64,000 nt of DNA from Elysia crispata (GCA_033675545.1 JAWDGP010001486.1:952001-1016000), one strand, 5' to 3'. Shown: positions 15,342 through 30,540, counted from the stretch's first letter. The notes: a model not told the origin generated them from the sequence alone. Translations and numbers: made by a program.

Positions 15342-15896
15342 TGACCCAGCTTCGAATTGTCGAGGCTTTCTTCGATGCTCTATCTATTCTCCCGAAAGAT
15401 ATTGGTGCAAGAAATAAAAAACAACAACAACAAAACAATGGTGGTATGCCGCTTGAAGTTCCAGCCTGCAGCCATATAAATGTCTCAAGCGTAGTATGGA
15501 AATCTAATAAATTGAGCCGATCCGTGCAAACTTAATAAAGTATTTTTGAACGATTTTTTTTTTACATTATTCCGCTTTAAAAAAAAAACAAACAACTATC
15601 GAGGCACAGAGAACATACTTGAATTGGCCATGACACTTTATTTCTATTAGTCTTTCTGTCTATCAACTATTTAACTATCGATCGATTAATCAATTAATCA
15701 ATCGTGTTCCATCTAGCTATTTAGGAATCGATTTTTCTTTGTGTTATCTACATTCTTTGTAATTATTACATTCATCGTCAAACTGGTTCCAGACATTTCG
15801 CTCACTATGCTTGGTGCAACAGGATGTTCAAACGAAAGGCTAACCTTATCCATCTTTATAAAAAAATAATAATAAATTGAATCGATTTCCAGTACA

Positions 15897-15926
15897 CTAG
15901 TCAATCCAAGTAATACTCACGTGCTT
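15897..15926 (-). CDS. Possible terminal or 6-nt exon of the secreted-protein gene
   Basis: A strong acceptor (GGCCCTCTTTGTAG) is followed by AAGCAC and then GTGAGT. Read as a last exon in the arriving phase 0 it gives nine residues (KHVSITWID) and TAG. Read as a microexon it adds only Lys-His. The two cannot be separated from sequence alone. Confidence 0.25.
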   Translation of the reverse strand, partial: KHVSITWID

Positions 15927-16267
15927 CTACAAAGAGGGCCGAGGAACTGTTTACCATGTGCCCATTTGAAAGACAACATCGTAAAGCACGACAAGCAGCC
16001 CAAAGCTGTAGACAGTCAGAAACAGTGCTGTGATAATTGATCACTGTGTTGGCGCTGGTTTACTCTTTCTGCACTGCCATCCAGCTGAGACAGAAACACC
16101 AAGTTGACGTAATCGCAACATAGAGATATAGTGATTTCGCCCTATTTTCGCGGTATCATAAGATTGTTTTCATTTACGATTATGGAAAATTGTTTAATGA
16201 TTGATATTAGAGGAACTGAAACAAATTTGATGGCATGATAGAGCATGTCAATAAACAGTTCACATAA

Positions 16268-16553
<286 letters not shown>

Positions 16554-17708
16554 AACAATCATTTTTTTGAAGATCTTCCCTTCGATTTTTTTAAAGAAAC
16601 GTTCCATTGTCTCTTGGAGAGAAGTAAATCTCGTGTTTGAGATAAGCAAGTATTAGCATAAAAAAAAAATCTTGTTCAAAATCTAATGTTTTGATCAACA
16701 TTGTATAAAATTTGAAAACGTAACCCGTTACCCACACACGTCTGTATAAACAATTTATTTTTTTTATAATTGAGAGCTTACAACAATTTGCAAACATTTT
16801 AAAACAAACATATCATAACAGATAAAAAGAAAAGCCATGGCCATTATTATGTACATCAGTTTTATTCAATGTCTATTATTAATCCACATAAAAAAAGCAT
16901 GAATCTAGCCCGGGTATTAGCCGCAGCTCAATCCACTGAAGTAAAATAGCATGTCTGTTGTAGGAAAAAGTCAAGAAAATTTCACAGAATGTAGGTCCCA
17001 CATTCAAAATCAGAAAGAAAAACCATTGAAAAGGTTGAAGCAATAACAATCGTCACCATCACCGAATTCGTTGCCTTTAAAGCCGGAAAAGACGCTGTGG
17101 ATGAAACAGTGTAGACATTGTCACCATAAATATAAGTTACCTTCTTAAATAAGTGACATAATCATATCTTGATATTAAATCATCTTTTTAAATATGTGAG
17201 ATATATCTTGGTATTAACCAAATATCATTTAGAGAAAATTATATTACGGGGAAGATTATGCCAAAATAAAATAAAATAAAACCAATTAAATGCCAATAAT
17301 AAATGAAGAAGTATATAGAAATAAAGAAAAGCTTGGTTAAAGAGAAAAGGACAATGGTAACGACGAGGGGAGGGAGAGGAAGAGAAACAGAGGGACAGAG
17401 GAAAAGAGAAACAGAGACAAAGGCGGCGTTGCAGAAAAATAGAGGAAATAAAGAATAAGAGAGAAAGATAATCAAACACTCCCTTACTAGTAAATTTACT
17501 GTCAGAAAAAATATTAGTTGCTATCGGACTAAACATAAATGAGCATGTTATTAGTCAGATCATTAATCCTCTTTAGATTCTTTGTGAGCGATATATTTTT
17601 CCAACAATACATAATGAAACTACTGAAGAAAAAAAAATTCAAATTAGGGTATGGGAAAACAGTTTTCTTTAAACCAAATTAATATTCCACAGAGCATGTT
17701 ATACTTAC

Positions 17709-17722
17709 GACTCGTCTCCCGT
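17709..17722 (-). CDS. Secreted-protein gene, 14-nt candidate microexon
   Basis: TTTTACTTTCAG and GTAAGTAT flank only 14 bases, which complete a Tyr codon and add Gly-Arg-Arg-Val in phase 0. Both splice sites are near consensus, which is why the short exon is accepted provisionally. Confidence 0.4.
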
Positions 17723-20700
17723 CTGAAAGTAAAAAAATAGAGCATATTGAACATTTACGAAATTTCTGCGGACAATCTATTTTATATTAAGTTATTACCA
17801 CAGAACTTCAAACTTCGAATGTTTCAATAACAACGTTTAAGTTAAATTTTTGCCAGAATGGTGGTATACCGGTTATATGTTCGAGGGTATTCCATACATG
17901 TTTTGTTCCTTTTACTTCTTTAGCTTTGTTAAAGGCATTCGCAGAGTTGATGCAAAAGATTTTCGGCGTATATTTATCTTACACTTATTAAGATTCCTTC
18001 ACATAAAATGCGTTTTTAAAAACAAATCTGGAAAGGCAAAAATTCCTCTGGTGACTTCATTATGCAATCCCAAGAAGTGTTTTCGTGTATTTATTTAGCC
18101 TTCCAGGGCTATGTGGTAAGTGGTTAGCCTCTCTGAATTATAAAACAGTAAATAAAGTGACTCACATCTCCTCATTGGACTAACTCTAGAGTAGCTCCTG
18201 ACGCCAGCCATGGGAAACCGGCTCACTACTGGGGCGGCAGGTCCGGGCACTACTGGAGGCAACACACCTAGCCCGCCTGGAAGGAAATATAACATAAGAT
18301 AATGAAGATGATCATTTGACTCATGTATCGTTTCGCTTAATTTTCGTTGTTTTCAGTTCGTTCGTTTGTTTGTCGGTTTCTGGGTTCTTCGAACACGGAC
18401 TCGGAAGACAGAAGCGCATTATCCAGAATAACTGTGCTGTCATGTCATATATCAAACTAACTGTCATTTAGGCCGAAAATAAAAATGGATGGATGCTTTA
18501 TGGCACAACAATTTGAATAAACAATAGAACATTCTTATGACGATTTAAAAAGCAATTTGATACTACTTTTCTTTGGGCTTAAGATCATTAAGGAGGAGCT
18601 GCCTTTTGATTTTAAAAAATGCTGCATTTGTAAGTGTTATTTCCATTTTACACACCGGCATTTTTATACCAGTGCAAAAGATCATCGTAACTCCCATAAG
18701 ATTCTGGTAGAGATTTAGAAACAATTTATGACTATTATCATCGTGACACATTCTGGAGTGACAGAATTATCCCTAACAAAAATCAATGGGCTATCTTCGT
18801 GATTTCTATAAATGTACATGATAATTATCGCGGAGGTACAGGGCAGTAGCAATTATTTTCAAATTAGTAAGTTAACCCATAAGTTTGGTGGAATATCTGA
18901 AGCCACGCTTTATAAAGGATTGATCCAGTACAGATTTAATGAACGAACAATCACTCTGAATCTCCAATTAGCTATGTCTAAAGATCGTGTGATTAAAAAA
19001 TAATTTGATACCTTGGAAAAGTAAATTTTCTATGCGCTCTTTTGTTCTTTGTAAGTGCTTCTACAGAGAATATAACACGTAGACAAATCGGGCACATAAA
19101 ACAGAAAAAAAATTAATATCATTTTATAACTCGCATGTACAGAAAAAAAAGAGCAAGGGGAGATAATCTACGCACCTGTCAATCCTCCGAAACCTAACCT
19201 GGCTGTCGGGATAAAGTTGTCATAATCTGAAACAATGCAAAAAGTTGACTCTTGATGACAAGCAAACTGCACAGGATATATACTGATCACGTTTCTACTT
19301 TCCACACATTTTGTAGGTAAAATGTAACATAGAGTTATGGGCATGGCAGAAAAAAAGAGAAACAACAGATAGCTCTATAGTTTTATAGATAGATAAATTG
19401 ATAAAATAGATAGATAGAGTGTTAGAGAAAAGAAAGAAAAAGAATATTAAATAATGGACAGATTGAAAGTGAAACAGGTGAATTTCTAGGTGAGATAGCT
19501 CTCTTCCTTCTCATTCTTTTCTTGCCTCTCTCGGTCTGTCTCTCTATCTTTTTGTATACATGTGTATCTTTCCGACTGCCTCTCCTCTCTTTGTCTGTAT
19601 GGCTGTGTCTGTCTGTGTCAGTGTCTATCTATCTCTTTGCATATCTATCTATCTATGTCTTGTCTTCGCTTTTTTTTAACTCCAATGCTCTTGAAAGTAA
19701 ATAGCGAAAAACCGCAAAGGAAATCTATCACTTGTCAAGACGTCAACCCACAATCATGTCGTTTCCCACGAAATGGACTTAGACATATAACTGTAAGGTT
19801 GAACCAGTAAATCATCAGTTGTCACTTATCGCAACCTTATTGGTGGTATGATGCATGAGAGCTCACGAACTTGAACAAAAAACATATAACAACGCTCCTT
19901 CGCAGTAGGAAAAAAATCATCATTTTCATGTCGTCGCAGAATCTATCGCATGAAACGGCGGATCAAGTTTAGCCATGAACATCTTACAGAGAATTGCATA
20001 TGTCGATATAATAATAAAAAAAAAGTTTTGTTTCTTAACTTAGTGAACACCTTTTCATTTTTTTTTTGTTTTTTTAAAAACACCGATCAGAAAAATATGC
20101 ATTTCTATAGCTTTGTAATTTTCGTGACAAAGTAGCTTTGAAATATCTGTTGAAGGGTATATATTTTGAGTTTGTATTATAATTTCTGGGCTTTTTTTTT
20201 ATTTCAGCTGTGGAAACCTATCTTTCGACCTTTTGCAAGTTCATCTAGCACAGTTGCCTAACGGTAGTCATCAGAGTCTTATCATAAGTGCGTGCTGTTG
20301 GCACATACACGAGTGGATTGACAGCTTTATAACGACCGTAAGTCATGATAAATAAGACTTAACGATGCTTTCCCACGGGCAAAGAAACGAAGGCGAAATC
20401 GCCTTTTACTGGTCGCATCAAGTCGATGATCTAAGCATTCCTGAACTGTCTATTAAATCAAAGTTGGCCATTATTTTGGTGTATTTAGCAAGCAGGGTTG
20501 ATTCCTCCACGAATGTGAAGATAGAAAGCTCTGTCTCTGATCTGATTTGAATTGATCACTCAGTGTAAATAATTCAATACTTACTTAAAGCTGTTGTCAT
20601 TCTTAGTTATTTTATGGGTTTTAGCGTAGACATTGTCTTTATTGGGTGGAAAGTTTAAGGTCCCTCGTTTTACAGCTGCCTTTTTTATAATGGAAATGAG

Positions 20701-21840
20701 TTTAATAGAAGCAATACGTTATGTTAGAAAATACCTTAACACATGTCGACAATTATTTTAAAAGGTTGTCTCTTTCTTTCATGACACATGCATGTATTCT
20801 GAGTTTATTATGGATAAGTAAGACACTTGGAGTTTTAGGCAGAGAAGGAATATTAAATTTTTATGTTGGACTTATCAATCTCAGCAGGCTCCAGGGCTTC
20901 AAGCTTGATTTTATCTCAAACTAACTGCGGGCTTCGTCAGATTTACACAAAGAGATTAACAACAAAAGATTAGCAACAAACAAAAACAAGAAGAGGGTAT
21001 ATTCAATAAACATTTTCATAGCAATTTAACAATGAGGGCAATTAAGTAGATCAGTCATGATATACAGTCTTATAACGCAACTTTAATTTGAACTTTGAAA
21101 AGAATTTACAGTAACTATTCATAGAAATCTTAAAATATGCGAAACCTAATTAAAAAGAAAATTGCAGAAACGCAACACAGGTATGCTAGCGTAGTTACAT
21201 TCTTGACCACAATTATGAAAAAAAAACAAAAACAAAAAGGATTAATAATAGATTAATAAAAGATGCTAATACATCAATTCAAAATAATTGTGTGCTTTGT
21301 TGAGGGGAAAAAATTTTTCACTCTAGTCTCTAGTGGTATGCAAATTAAAAGAATAATAAGTCCAATCCCAAGTTATTTGAAAGGATTTTCACATAATCTG
21401 CGGAGTTCTTAATGGTCTTATAGTTTTTGCTTCACGTTACGGTAGGCTACGCGTAAGAACCTTATATGATACCCTGCTGTCTAACTTATTCCTCTTATTA
21501 AACAGACTTTTAACAGGTGATTTTTAGGCTGATAGAGATGGCTCTGCAGAATTTTAAAATTTACTACGGAAGACGACTACTATTTTCTTATTTTGGGCTG
21601 ACCTTGAATGGAAAAGGAAAAGATGACTTAAATGAAACCTTTATGTTTTCTCCTGATCCTCTTACCTGTAGCAATGACTCCACCCAGCGGAGATGCGGCC
21701 AGATAATGGTAGTCTGGAGTGTCGTAGCTGACGTCACCAACCACCATTCCGCCACCAGCGACTGGGTGCATCAGCTTCAGGTCGGCGAGCACAGAGGACA
21801 GGAGCGTCAGGAGAAGAGCACATACGCAGCTTGTGGAAGC
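17709..21840 (-). CDS. Small secreted Gly/Pro/Val/Tyr-rich protein, unrecognised (multi-exon, partial)
   Basis: Four minus-strand exons join in frame: 21666-21840 (175 nt), 19176-19226 (51 nt), 18166-18276 (111 nt) and 17709-17722 (14 nt). Splice phases 0-1, 1-1, 1-1 and 1-0 agree, and the sites are good (CTCAG, donor CTACAG|GTAAG; CTTCCAG; CTTTCAG). The product starts with a signal-peptide-like stretch (VCALLLTLLSSVLA), then DLKLMHPVAGGGMVVG, a Tyr/Asp part (DVSYDTPDYHYL), Gly-rich (LGFGGLTGGLGV), Pro/Val-rich (LPPVVPGPAAPVV) and basic (RSYSRVSPMRRYGRR) segments. No catalytic domain or cysteine framework is seen, so an extracellular matrix, shell, mucus or peptide-precursor role is possible but unproven. 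The initiator exon is not identified and the 3' end is uncertain. Confidence 0.55.
18166..18276 (-). CDS. Secreted-protein gene, 111-nt exon
   Basis: Bounded by ATTTCCTTCCAG and GGAGAT|GTGAGT; 111 nt, phase 1 at both ends. Encodes the Pro/Val-rich part and the basic stretch FPMAGVRSYSRVSPMRR. Confidence 0.55.
19176..19226 (-). CDS. Secreted-protein gene, 51-nt exon
   Basis: Bounded by GCATTGTTTCAG and TTGACAG|GTGCG; 51 nt, phase 1 at both ends. Encodes YDNFIPTARLGFGGLT. A phase-symmetric cassette that could be skipped without breaking the frame. Confidence 0.55.
21666..21840 (-). CDS. Secreted-protein gene, signal-peptide exon
   Basis: Bounded by ATTTTCTCAG and GCTACAG|GTAAGA. Holds the hydrophobic leader and the first 40 mature residues; predicted cleavage after SSVLA. 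The G+C content is clearly higher than in the surrounding DNA. The frame is also open upstream to an ATG at 21975, so an unspliced start is a less likely alternative. Confidence 0.6.
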
Positions 21841-22160
21841 CTGAGAAAATAGCAGTGCGGCATAAAGTGTTAGTAATGATGCGACAGTATGCGCTGCTCT
21901 TGACAATAAGTTAAAAAAATAACATGTTATCATGACTCCTTTTGGTCGGACAAGGGAGACGCATTGCGTAAACAAAACAAAATAAAATTAAAAAAAAAAA
22001 TAGAAATAGTGGGACCACGATCAGAATAGAGTGAATAAGGGTGGAGTAGATAGATAGATGAATATACAGAAAGTTAGATAAATAGATGAATGAAAATAGA
22101 CGAAAGAAAAGGAAAAGAGAGAAAGAGAAAAATGGGAGATAGATAAACAGATAGAGAGAC

Positions 22161-22265
<105 letters not shown>

Positions 22266-22834
22266 AGATAAATGTATTTGTATGTAGAAATCGAACTCAT
22301 GATTGATCTATAATCCTTGACTTATTCTCTGCCTAATGGCCGTTCAACAGGAAAGAATGAATGCGCAAAATAAATCTATATTGAATGTACAGTTCACTTT
22401 GAAGCCTAGAATGGGTATTAGTAAGTCTAGATGGACAGTCAGCTGAACAAACATAAGGAAAATCTACAGAGTCTTAAATTAATCAAGATTACGAAAAAAC
22501 GAACTTTTGTATGAGCCTACATATCAAAATAAGTAATACATTTATTTGTCAATTTCAAGTTAAAGCTAGCACCTTCGGCTAAACAAAGCAAGTAGTTGAT
22601 ATTGAAGCTTAGATCTAAATTATTTAATGGAGAGTCAACTCGATACTGATCCAAACGAAACGATTAGGCACGTTTAGAGAACTTCAATAGAATTTAGCCG
22701 CGAATTTGAATTCAAACATACATGCGATCTCTTGAAGCATCAGAGAGAGAATGGTTACAATAATTATATTAATTCAGATCTGGTTGGTATCATAATAGGG
22801 TACCAAGCCATTTACGAGTAGGTTATGATGGACG

Positions 22835-22910
22835 CAACAATGGGACGGCGCGGGCATGAATCGAAGCTAATTGTTAGGACACAAGCCGTGCTGAAGTCGA
22901 AATACCAATT
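22835..22910 (-). repeat. tRNA-like SINE head (degenerate)
   Basis: On the minus strand, CGACTTCAGCACGG (22887-22900) resembles box A and GCTTCGATTCATG (22855-22867) resembles box B, followed by CCCGCGCCGTCCC. Spacing fits a tRNA-derived SINE; acceptor stem pairing is not intact. Confidence 0.4.
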
Positions 22911-23626
22911 CATTCGGAGTTCAGTATAACAAAATAAATCTGTTATATCCTAAAGAAAGAGCTTTCAATTGGAATTGAGCACGCCTGTAAGTTTGATATC
23001 TAGACGACAGAGAGAATGTTTGCAAATAGAGAACTTGTGCCACTTGTTCTTTTTCCCTCCACAGATCGGACCTTACGCAATCCCTGGTAGTCACGAATCT
23101 AGATTCTGTATGTTCTTGATCAAGTTGGAGAAGACCAAGACCCATCAACATCGGATCCTCAAAGTCAGCATGAAACATAAGCCCTTGACTCCGTGAGATG
23201 ATACGTGCTGTTTGTATTATTCCCTAAATCCCAAGACTTGATGAGACAGACAAGTGACCTGTCATTTTCTTTCACTCTGTGACATTTCTTATCCAAGGAT
23301 ATAGATCTACTTTCTTCTCATTGGATCTGTTCAGCCAAGAAGTCCTGTCATGTATTTCAAACGTATCTCGTTAACTGTCTGCAGTAGGTTAAGAGCTCCA
23401 GTATTACCTATTTTCATCTCCTAAATGTCATACCTTTACCTATCTAGAGGGTCATAAAGCAAGAATAGACGTACTAAATACATCAATGGCCGACCTTGGC
23501 GAAAGAGGTCTTCTAAAGAGAATTTTCATTCGATTCTACGTTACACGAGTTATTCATTTTTTTTCTTCCAATATCTTTAATGTTAATAGATGTATTTAAA
23601 TATCTTTTTTTTTGTGATTACTGTAT

Positions 23627-24003
<377 letters not shown>

Positions 24004-25184
24004 TTATTCAAGAATATATTTATGTATTTACATATCGATTGAACAATTTGTCCATCTATTTCAATTCTTGTAAATCTAGATATCTGTCTCTTTATTTGCC
24101 TATATGATGCTTTTATAAATTATGGTATAACTATATTAGCCACATAAATGTTTTAAAGAAAGTTGGGAAGAAAACAATAGGGTGCCAGTACTTTCATAAA
24201 GAAATGTCTGTAAAACAGGTACCCTTAGATATAACCTGATCGACGGCTCGAGGTGATCATTCAAAGTGATCTGTGTAAAAGCCAATATTGATCAAAGATG
24301 ACAAGTATTTTCAAAAAGAAGACCAAGTTTAGACTATTACGCTAATTTTAATCGATTCTCATAAATGAGATTTTTGTAACCATAATTGGATGAAACAATC
24401 TAAATTTGTAAAAAAGATAAAAAAAAATTAAAATCTACATGGTGTGATGTAAGCTAAGATATGATCCTCGTTGACAGAAAGCAGCCGGGCAAGAGAGTAA
24501 AGCTTCACGGCTTTACATCAAATTATATTACAGGTATAACAATAAAGAAATAAGTTTAGCGAAGGTTGCAAGCCATATTCCTGTTTGACTATGTGCAAAA
24601 GAACATTCATCTGTACTCTTTCATTTTCCTGTTCAATACACCTTAAACTTGGTCTCATTTTAAAAATTTATACTTTTAGTTAAACAGGGATAGATGGGTA
24701 TGTTTCAAAAACCCAATAAATGTACTGCCCTGAAATACTATCCATACATAAAATGCGCCTCCCCACCAACCTCTTCTGAATCACAACACAATATATACAC
24801 AAATCTAGATTGAATGTAGATTGAATGTAGGCCTAGAATCGAGATTCAATGCTTCAAAGACAGTCTTTATTAATTAGTCAATCTGAGACTAAGCAAGATA
24901 AACACCTAACTCTCTTTGTGCAAAGCTCAGTTCTGTAAATATCTAGTAAAGGACTCTGTCAGAAGCAGTGGCCTGAGCGATATCGAATAGTATTAGATCC
25001 AGATTCACACATTATTTGAGTATTAGATTCATGTTTCTACTCACTGTAACAATTGCAATGGCATTTATTCATAAAATTTTGATACCTAAAGTGCATTTTT
25101 TTGTTGGTCGCCTGACTGTATCAATTCTTCGCAAGGCTCAAGTTATTAAAGTTTAGGTTAAAGGGTAACTAAAAATTCCCAGAA

Positions 25185-25600
25185 GATAGTGCACCTTGCA
25201 GGAATAAAAAATAGCTTATTTTGTCAAATCTAAAACCATTTAAAAATTCTTTAAAATATTCATTACCACGTCGGTTTAAAAACATTCGTAGCTATGAATT
25301 AGCGCAAGGCAGTGCACCTAAAGTCACTGCGAGAATAATTATAGCTTTCTAATAAGTGAATAAGAATACTTGAAACTAGATGCAAAGTACAGAATTAGTT
25401 GATTTCCCATTTTCACAGTCTTAATATTAAAAAACGAGCTGATTTCCCATAAGCTTAATTATCCCACACGCTTCTGGTTATTCCGTGACAGTGCGGAATA
25501 GTGCGGTCAATGAAATAGCCTAAAACTATTTAAAACACATTTATACGCTTTTTATTATGTCAATTCAAATTTAATGGGCAGCTGTAAATTTTCGCAAAGG
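25185..25600. repeat. Copies of a dispersed AT-rich repeat family
   Basis: Pieces shared with 41600-42050: GTGCACCTTGCAGGAAT (25189, plus), CGCAAGGCAGTGCAC (25304, minus relative to 41605), and the 25558-25598 segment AATGGGCAG..GTAAATTTTCGCAA, which is the inverted counterpart of 41984-42020. Family type unknown. Confidence 0.45.
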
Positions 25601-27131
25601 TTTTCAACCCTAACCACTTTGGGAATTCAGAGCTTTATAATGAGCGTTTAGAAAGAATTTAAAGTGGCTAGCAGAGTGAATAATAACTGTTTTTGTTTTA
25701 TTTTCTCGAAGGATTTGTTGTAACGTTTTGTCTATTTTGCTCACATTGAATTGCCATTTAAAAGTATCTTGGGAAAGTACATAGTTGAATCCAACTATTT
25801 GAGCACAGCTCAGCAATGATAATGTCGTCTCTGACTTTGAACTGTTAACATTAACACACTGTTTATAATCTGCTTCTTTTTTTTAAATCCATTTATTTTC
25901 CAAACAAACGAGAAGTCGTCTTTTCCCCGAGTAAGTTTTAACTTAGATTTTTTAACCTGAAATTGAATATTACGTCTTAAAATTTAGAATTAGGTCGAAA
26001 AGATTATATTTAATTGAAAAAAAGTAGACTCTATTGTGAAAAAAGATATATCTTGTGGGATGTCGAAAACAAGGTACCATTAGTAGGATACTCATCAGAG
26101 AGCTAGATGGGAAGAAGTCCTCAGAGAACAAACTTCCCTTAATGCAAGTGTATCTATTTCGATCTTAAATAAATATACATTCAGAGAAATGAAATAGACT
26201 TTAGAGAAGCAGCAATCTTCTCCACCAGATTGCCACTATGGCAATAAGAACGAGATTTATTGAGTTCATGGCATGCCAATATATTTAAAGGTCTCTGTTC
26301 TAGATCTATCTTGGAGTCCCGAAACTACTTACGTCCATTTTTTGTAAAGTGTGGTTCCCGTTTCAGTGGCTTCACTATCTCGAGGCGGTGTAGATCTGAG
26401 TCCCAACAACAGGTTTCCCAACGCTTACTGATCTCTCCGGTAGGGAGGTCTTCCCTTATAAAGGCGCATCTCTGACAGGTATGAAAGGTGCTGAAATCAA
26501 CTGAGAAGCATATTTTGTCTATTCATGAATGCACTACCCTCCCCTGCCCTCCCAATCTCCTGCACTCTTCAATCATGTTGAGTCGATGCTCTCTCTTTTC
26601 TAGCATGTTTGAAAATATATTTTTTCTTTCATTTGTAGTCGTCTCTCTTCCTCACTGTCTCTTAAAAGTTCTCTCGGGAAATTTAGGGAACGTAATATGA
26701 TTAGACCTCTCTATGTCTCTTTGATTTCTTTCTTCTTTTTTTTTTTTTGTCTTCTCTGTTGACAAGGCACATCAAATTTCCGCTGCTTCCCTTTTTTCAC
26801 CTAGTTTTTCTTTATACTTAAATCACATATAAATCGCTAGTATTAATTTCCATCAAACTAATCTTTAGAGACTGCCCGGTACAAATATGCTAAAGGTAAA
26901 TGAACGAAAAAATCAGAACAGCAGAAATTTTTACCTAATATATTGTGCCCAATTAACATAACTGTACATGCCGAAATCAAATCTTGATAGGAAAGAGCCT
27001 TTTGCCATTTAGCATTCAAATTGGAGATCTTAACAAAGAATCAAACATGGTATAAAGAATTGATGATTGGAAAAAATGCCAATAAACAAATATGAACAAA
27101 ACGTCAAGAGAAACGCGACAAAGAAAAAGTT

Positions 27132-27132
<1 letters not shown>

Positions 27133-27221
<89 letters not shown>

Positions 27222-27260
27222 TGCGTGCGAGGAAGAGAGGGAGAGAGAGAAAAAAGAGAG
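27133..27260. repeat. (GA)n microsatellite
   Basis: GA run to about 27213 continuing as purine-rich variants. Confidence 0.95.
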
Positions 27261-27938
27261 AGATAATAGAGAAGTGGAAAATAAAGGGGAGAGGAGGGCG
27301 AAGAGGGTGAAAATGTAAATAGTAAGGAAAATTGAGAGAAATTATTGAGAACGAAATAAAGATATAGTTTAGTTTCATTTTTGAATGTTTACAAAATAGG
27401 TACTGTGCTCCTTTTTCGTTTAAAAATGCTTGATTAACATAGATGATATTGCAGTTGTAAAAGGATGAAATTAATAATGAAACCTCTTCGTTCAAATTTA
27501 TGCATTACACAATGCAGAGTGATAAAAAGAAAAACAAAAATGAAACGACGCTTGTAAATTTAATGAAGGTTAGATATATCCACTGATCCGCAAAATGTTG
27601 TTACTAGCACCAATAATAAAAAAAATATATATGACAATTAAGGTTGGAAGGTCAAAACCATTCATAATATCGATTAATTGTTTGGACAGCATTTCACATC
27701 ACGATTAAGAACATTCTTTTTTAAAAAAAGTTATCAGTGGATCAATAACAGGAATCGAACGACAAGGTACAATTTAATTCTAGCGATGTCCAATAAGAAT
27801 AAGAACACAAAATAGATTAAGAGAATTTCTGCAACATAAGTTGTGTATCTTACCAAAAAAAACCTATCAAAGCAAAAGACATTAATTTTAACAATTTTAT
27901 AAGCAGACATTTTAATTAGGAAAGAGATCTAAAGATGA

Positions 27939-28043
<105 letters not shown>

Positions 28044-28238
28044 CGAACAAGCGATGAAGTTGTTTTGAACTGAGTGAAATGCACGAAGATACAACTTTTT
28101 TGACTCCCTCTATAATGCCCAACACAGTTTTCAAAATCATGTAGATACTCATCTTTCTTCTTCTAAGTTTGAAGATATTTTAATTTGCGATATATAGGGA
28201 GAAAAAAAGAAATATTCCTTCCCGAAGAGCCCGATAAA

Positions 28239-28240
<2 letters not shown>

Positions 28241-28291
<51 letters not shown>

Positions 28292-28312
28292 TATATATAT
28301 GTGTGTGTGTGA
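28241..28312. repeat. (AT)n-(GT)n microsatellite
   Basis: AT run to 28287, interruption, AT again, then a short GT run. Confidence 0.95.
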
Positions 28313-29103
28313 TTTGCGACTATTATTCTTGTCCAGTCTGCATCATATTTCTCTTTCAGGTCGGTCTTTTTTATTTTTCTTTATCGAACATTTATGCAGA
28401 ATCATTTGAAACCTAAAATCATACTATATCTCTTTTCAATCAAATGTTGAGGGTTAAGTGAAGAGTGAGTGGTGAAAATAGGTAGAAATTCAAAGAGCTA
28501 GGAAATGGAGTTTGAGAATTTTAAGTTAAATGAAAAGCTGCAGGGAAAATATGAGGACATGCGGCTTAGAACAGACATGTTTTGTAGCATCTGTGGGACC
28601 GTAATCAAATGACAGAAAATGCAGAGCTTAGCTCGATATCAATTAGAAAAAAAGGGAAAAAGTATTGGCAAATCGTGAGCGAAAGCTAAAAGACTTTCCA
28701 CATAAAAGAGTTCAATGAAAGGCAAAGGAAAAATGATAGTATGAGGGAGTAAAAAAGAAATGAGGAAAAAAGAAAAAACTAAAAAAAAAGAAACAAATAA
28801 AAAACAAAAAAAACAACAACAGCAAAACAAATAGATGCATGGGCATTAATATTACTTTTTCTTTTTTTTTCGAGAAACGCAAGACATAATCGGTCCAGAA
28901 GCTACACTATTTTATTGCTGTCTTTGCAATGAAATTTGTATTTGTAAAATCATACTTCAGTACAAAATTGATTTGTTTGGTATAAGCCATGCTCTCTCTG
29001 GAAGGTTCGAATGCTACTTTCTCGGTAATTTTCAAACCACTCATGAGTAGCACATAAAATTTAAGCTTTATACTTCTTAATAATAATTATGACAATAATA
29101 TTA

Positions 29104-29550
<447 letters not shown>

Positions 29551-30540
29551 TTTTAACAGAACAAACTATTTTTGCTATAAATCTATCAGTGGAGATATTT
29601 TTAAGAGAAATTTGTATGTCGATTTAGATAACTTTATTTCCGTCCAAGAGTTTCCGAGATCTAGGCGTCCATTATACCAAATCTTGGAGAAGAAAAAACT
29701 TCTAAAGAGCTAAACTTGAGTTAAATTTCAACCATTTTTTCGAACTTCAGCAATATTTTCAAATATGCGAACACAAAACAATTCTTTGTGATTCCTTGAA
29801 ATATCCATAAATTCTACTTATGTACTATAAATCCAAAACGACAGAAAGATTAAATACATTTAGGGAATATTTAACCTTTTTGACAGAGAGAGAAAAATAA
29901 ATCAAAATGCACACAACGCCTCCAATTGTCAAAAAGCACATTTTAACAACGGATAAAAAAATCAGTTTCGTTTCAGAACATTTTATGTGTTTACGTTCAC
30001 ATTCAGATCAGTAGGTCCAATGAAAACCAATCAGTCTAGCTATAAGGGGACATCATTCAAAATTCATCTAGCGAAATCCAATTGACATTTTGAAGTCACG
30101 GCTAGGATAATTGTATTGAAAACGTGTCTTAGAATATACACTTTTTTATTTATAGTACAAATTTCATAGCCAACAACGTTGTTTGTGCCCCTATGTTTTA
30201 CCGAGAAACCTTATTACCTACATTGATGTCTGTATCTTTTTCGATGTCACTTTTTCCTTTTTTTCCTCTAGTTAAAAAAAATCAACAGCCAACAAACTTT
30301 ATTTTTCTTTGGTGTTCGTCTTTGCAAGTTCTCAGCGATCTATTTTGCATTTCAGGATATAAAATATGATTAAGATATGATTGTTTGAAGTCCATATAAA
30401 ATGTATTTAAAAACAATTGCTAATCTTTTGTGAATTTTTAGAATATAAACGAACATTTATATCGAAACAACTGATCTTTTAGTATTCACAAAACTGTAAG
30501 GTGGCACTAATATTTCAGTTAGAAAAATTGGACATCAAAG

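Noticed and set aside
18105..18165. tRNA-Ser-like stretch (TGTGGTAAGTGGTTAGCC) in the intron after the 111-nt exon
   Set aside because: Box A resemblance only; no box B or stem pairing found.
26260..26477. Plus-strand open frame ending at a donor-like CTGACAG|GTATGA
   Set aside because: The only upstream acceptor (TTTCAG at about 26364) gives a short unconvincing peptide; no partner exon or family likeness.
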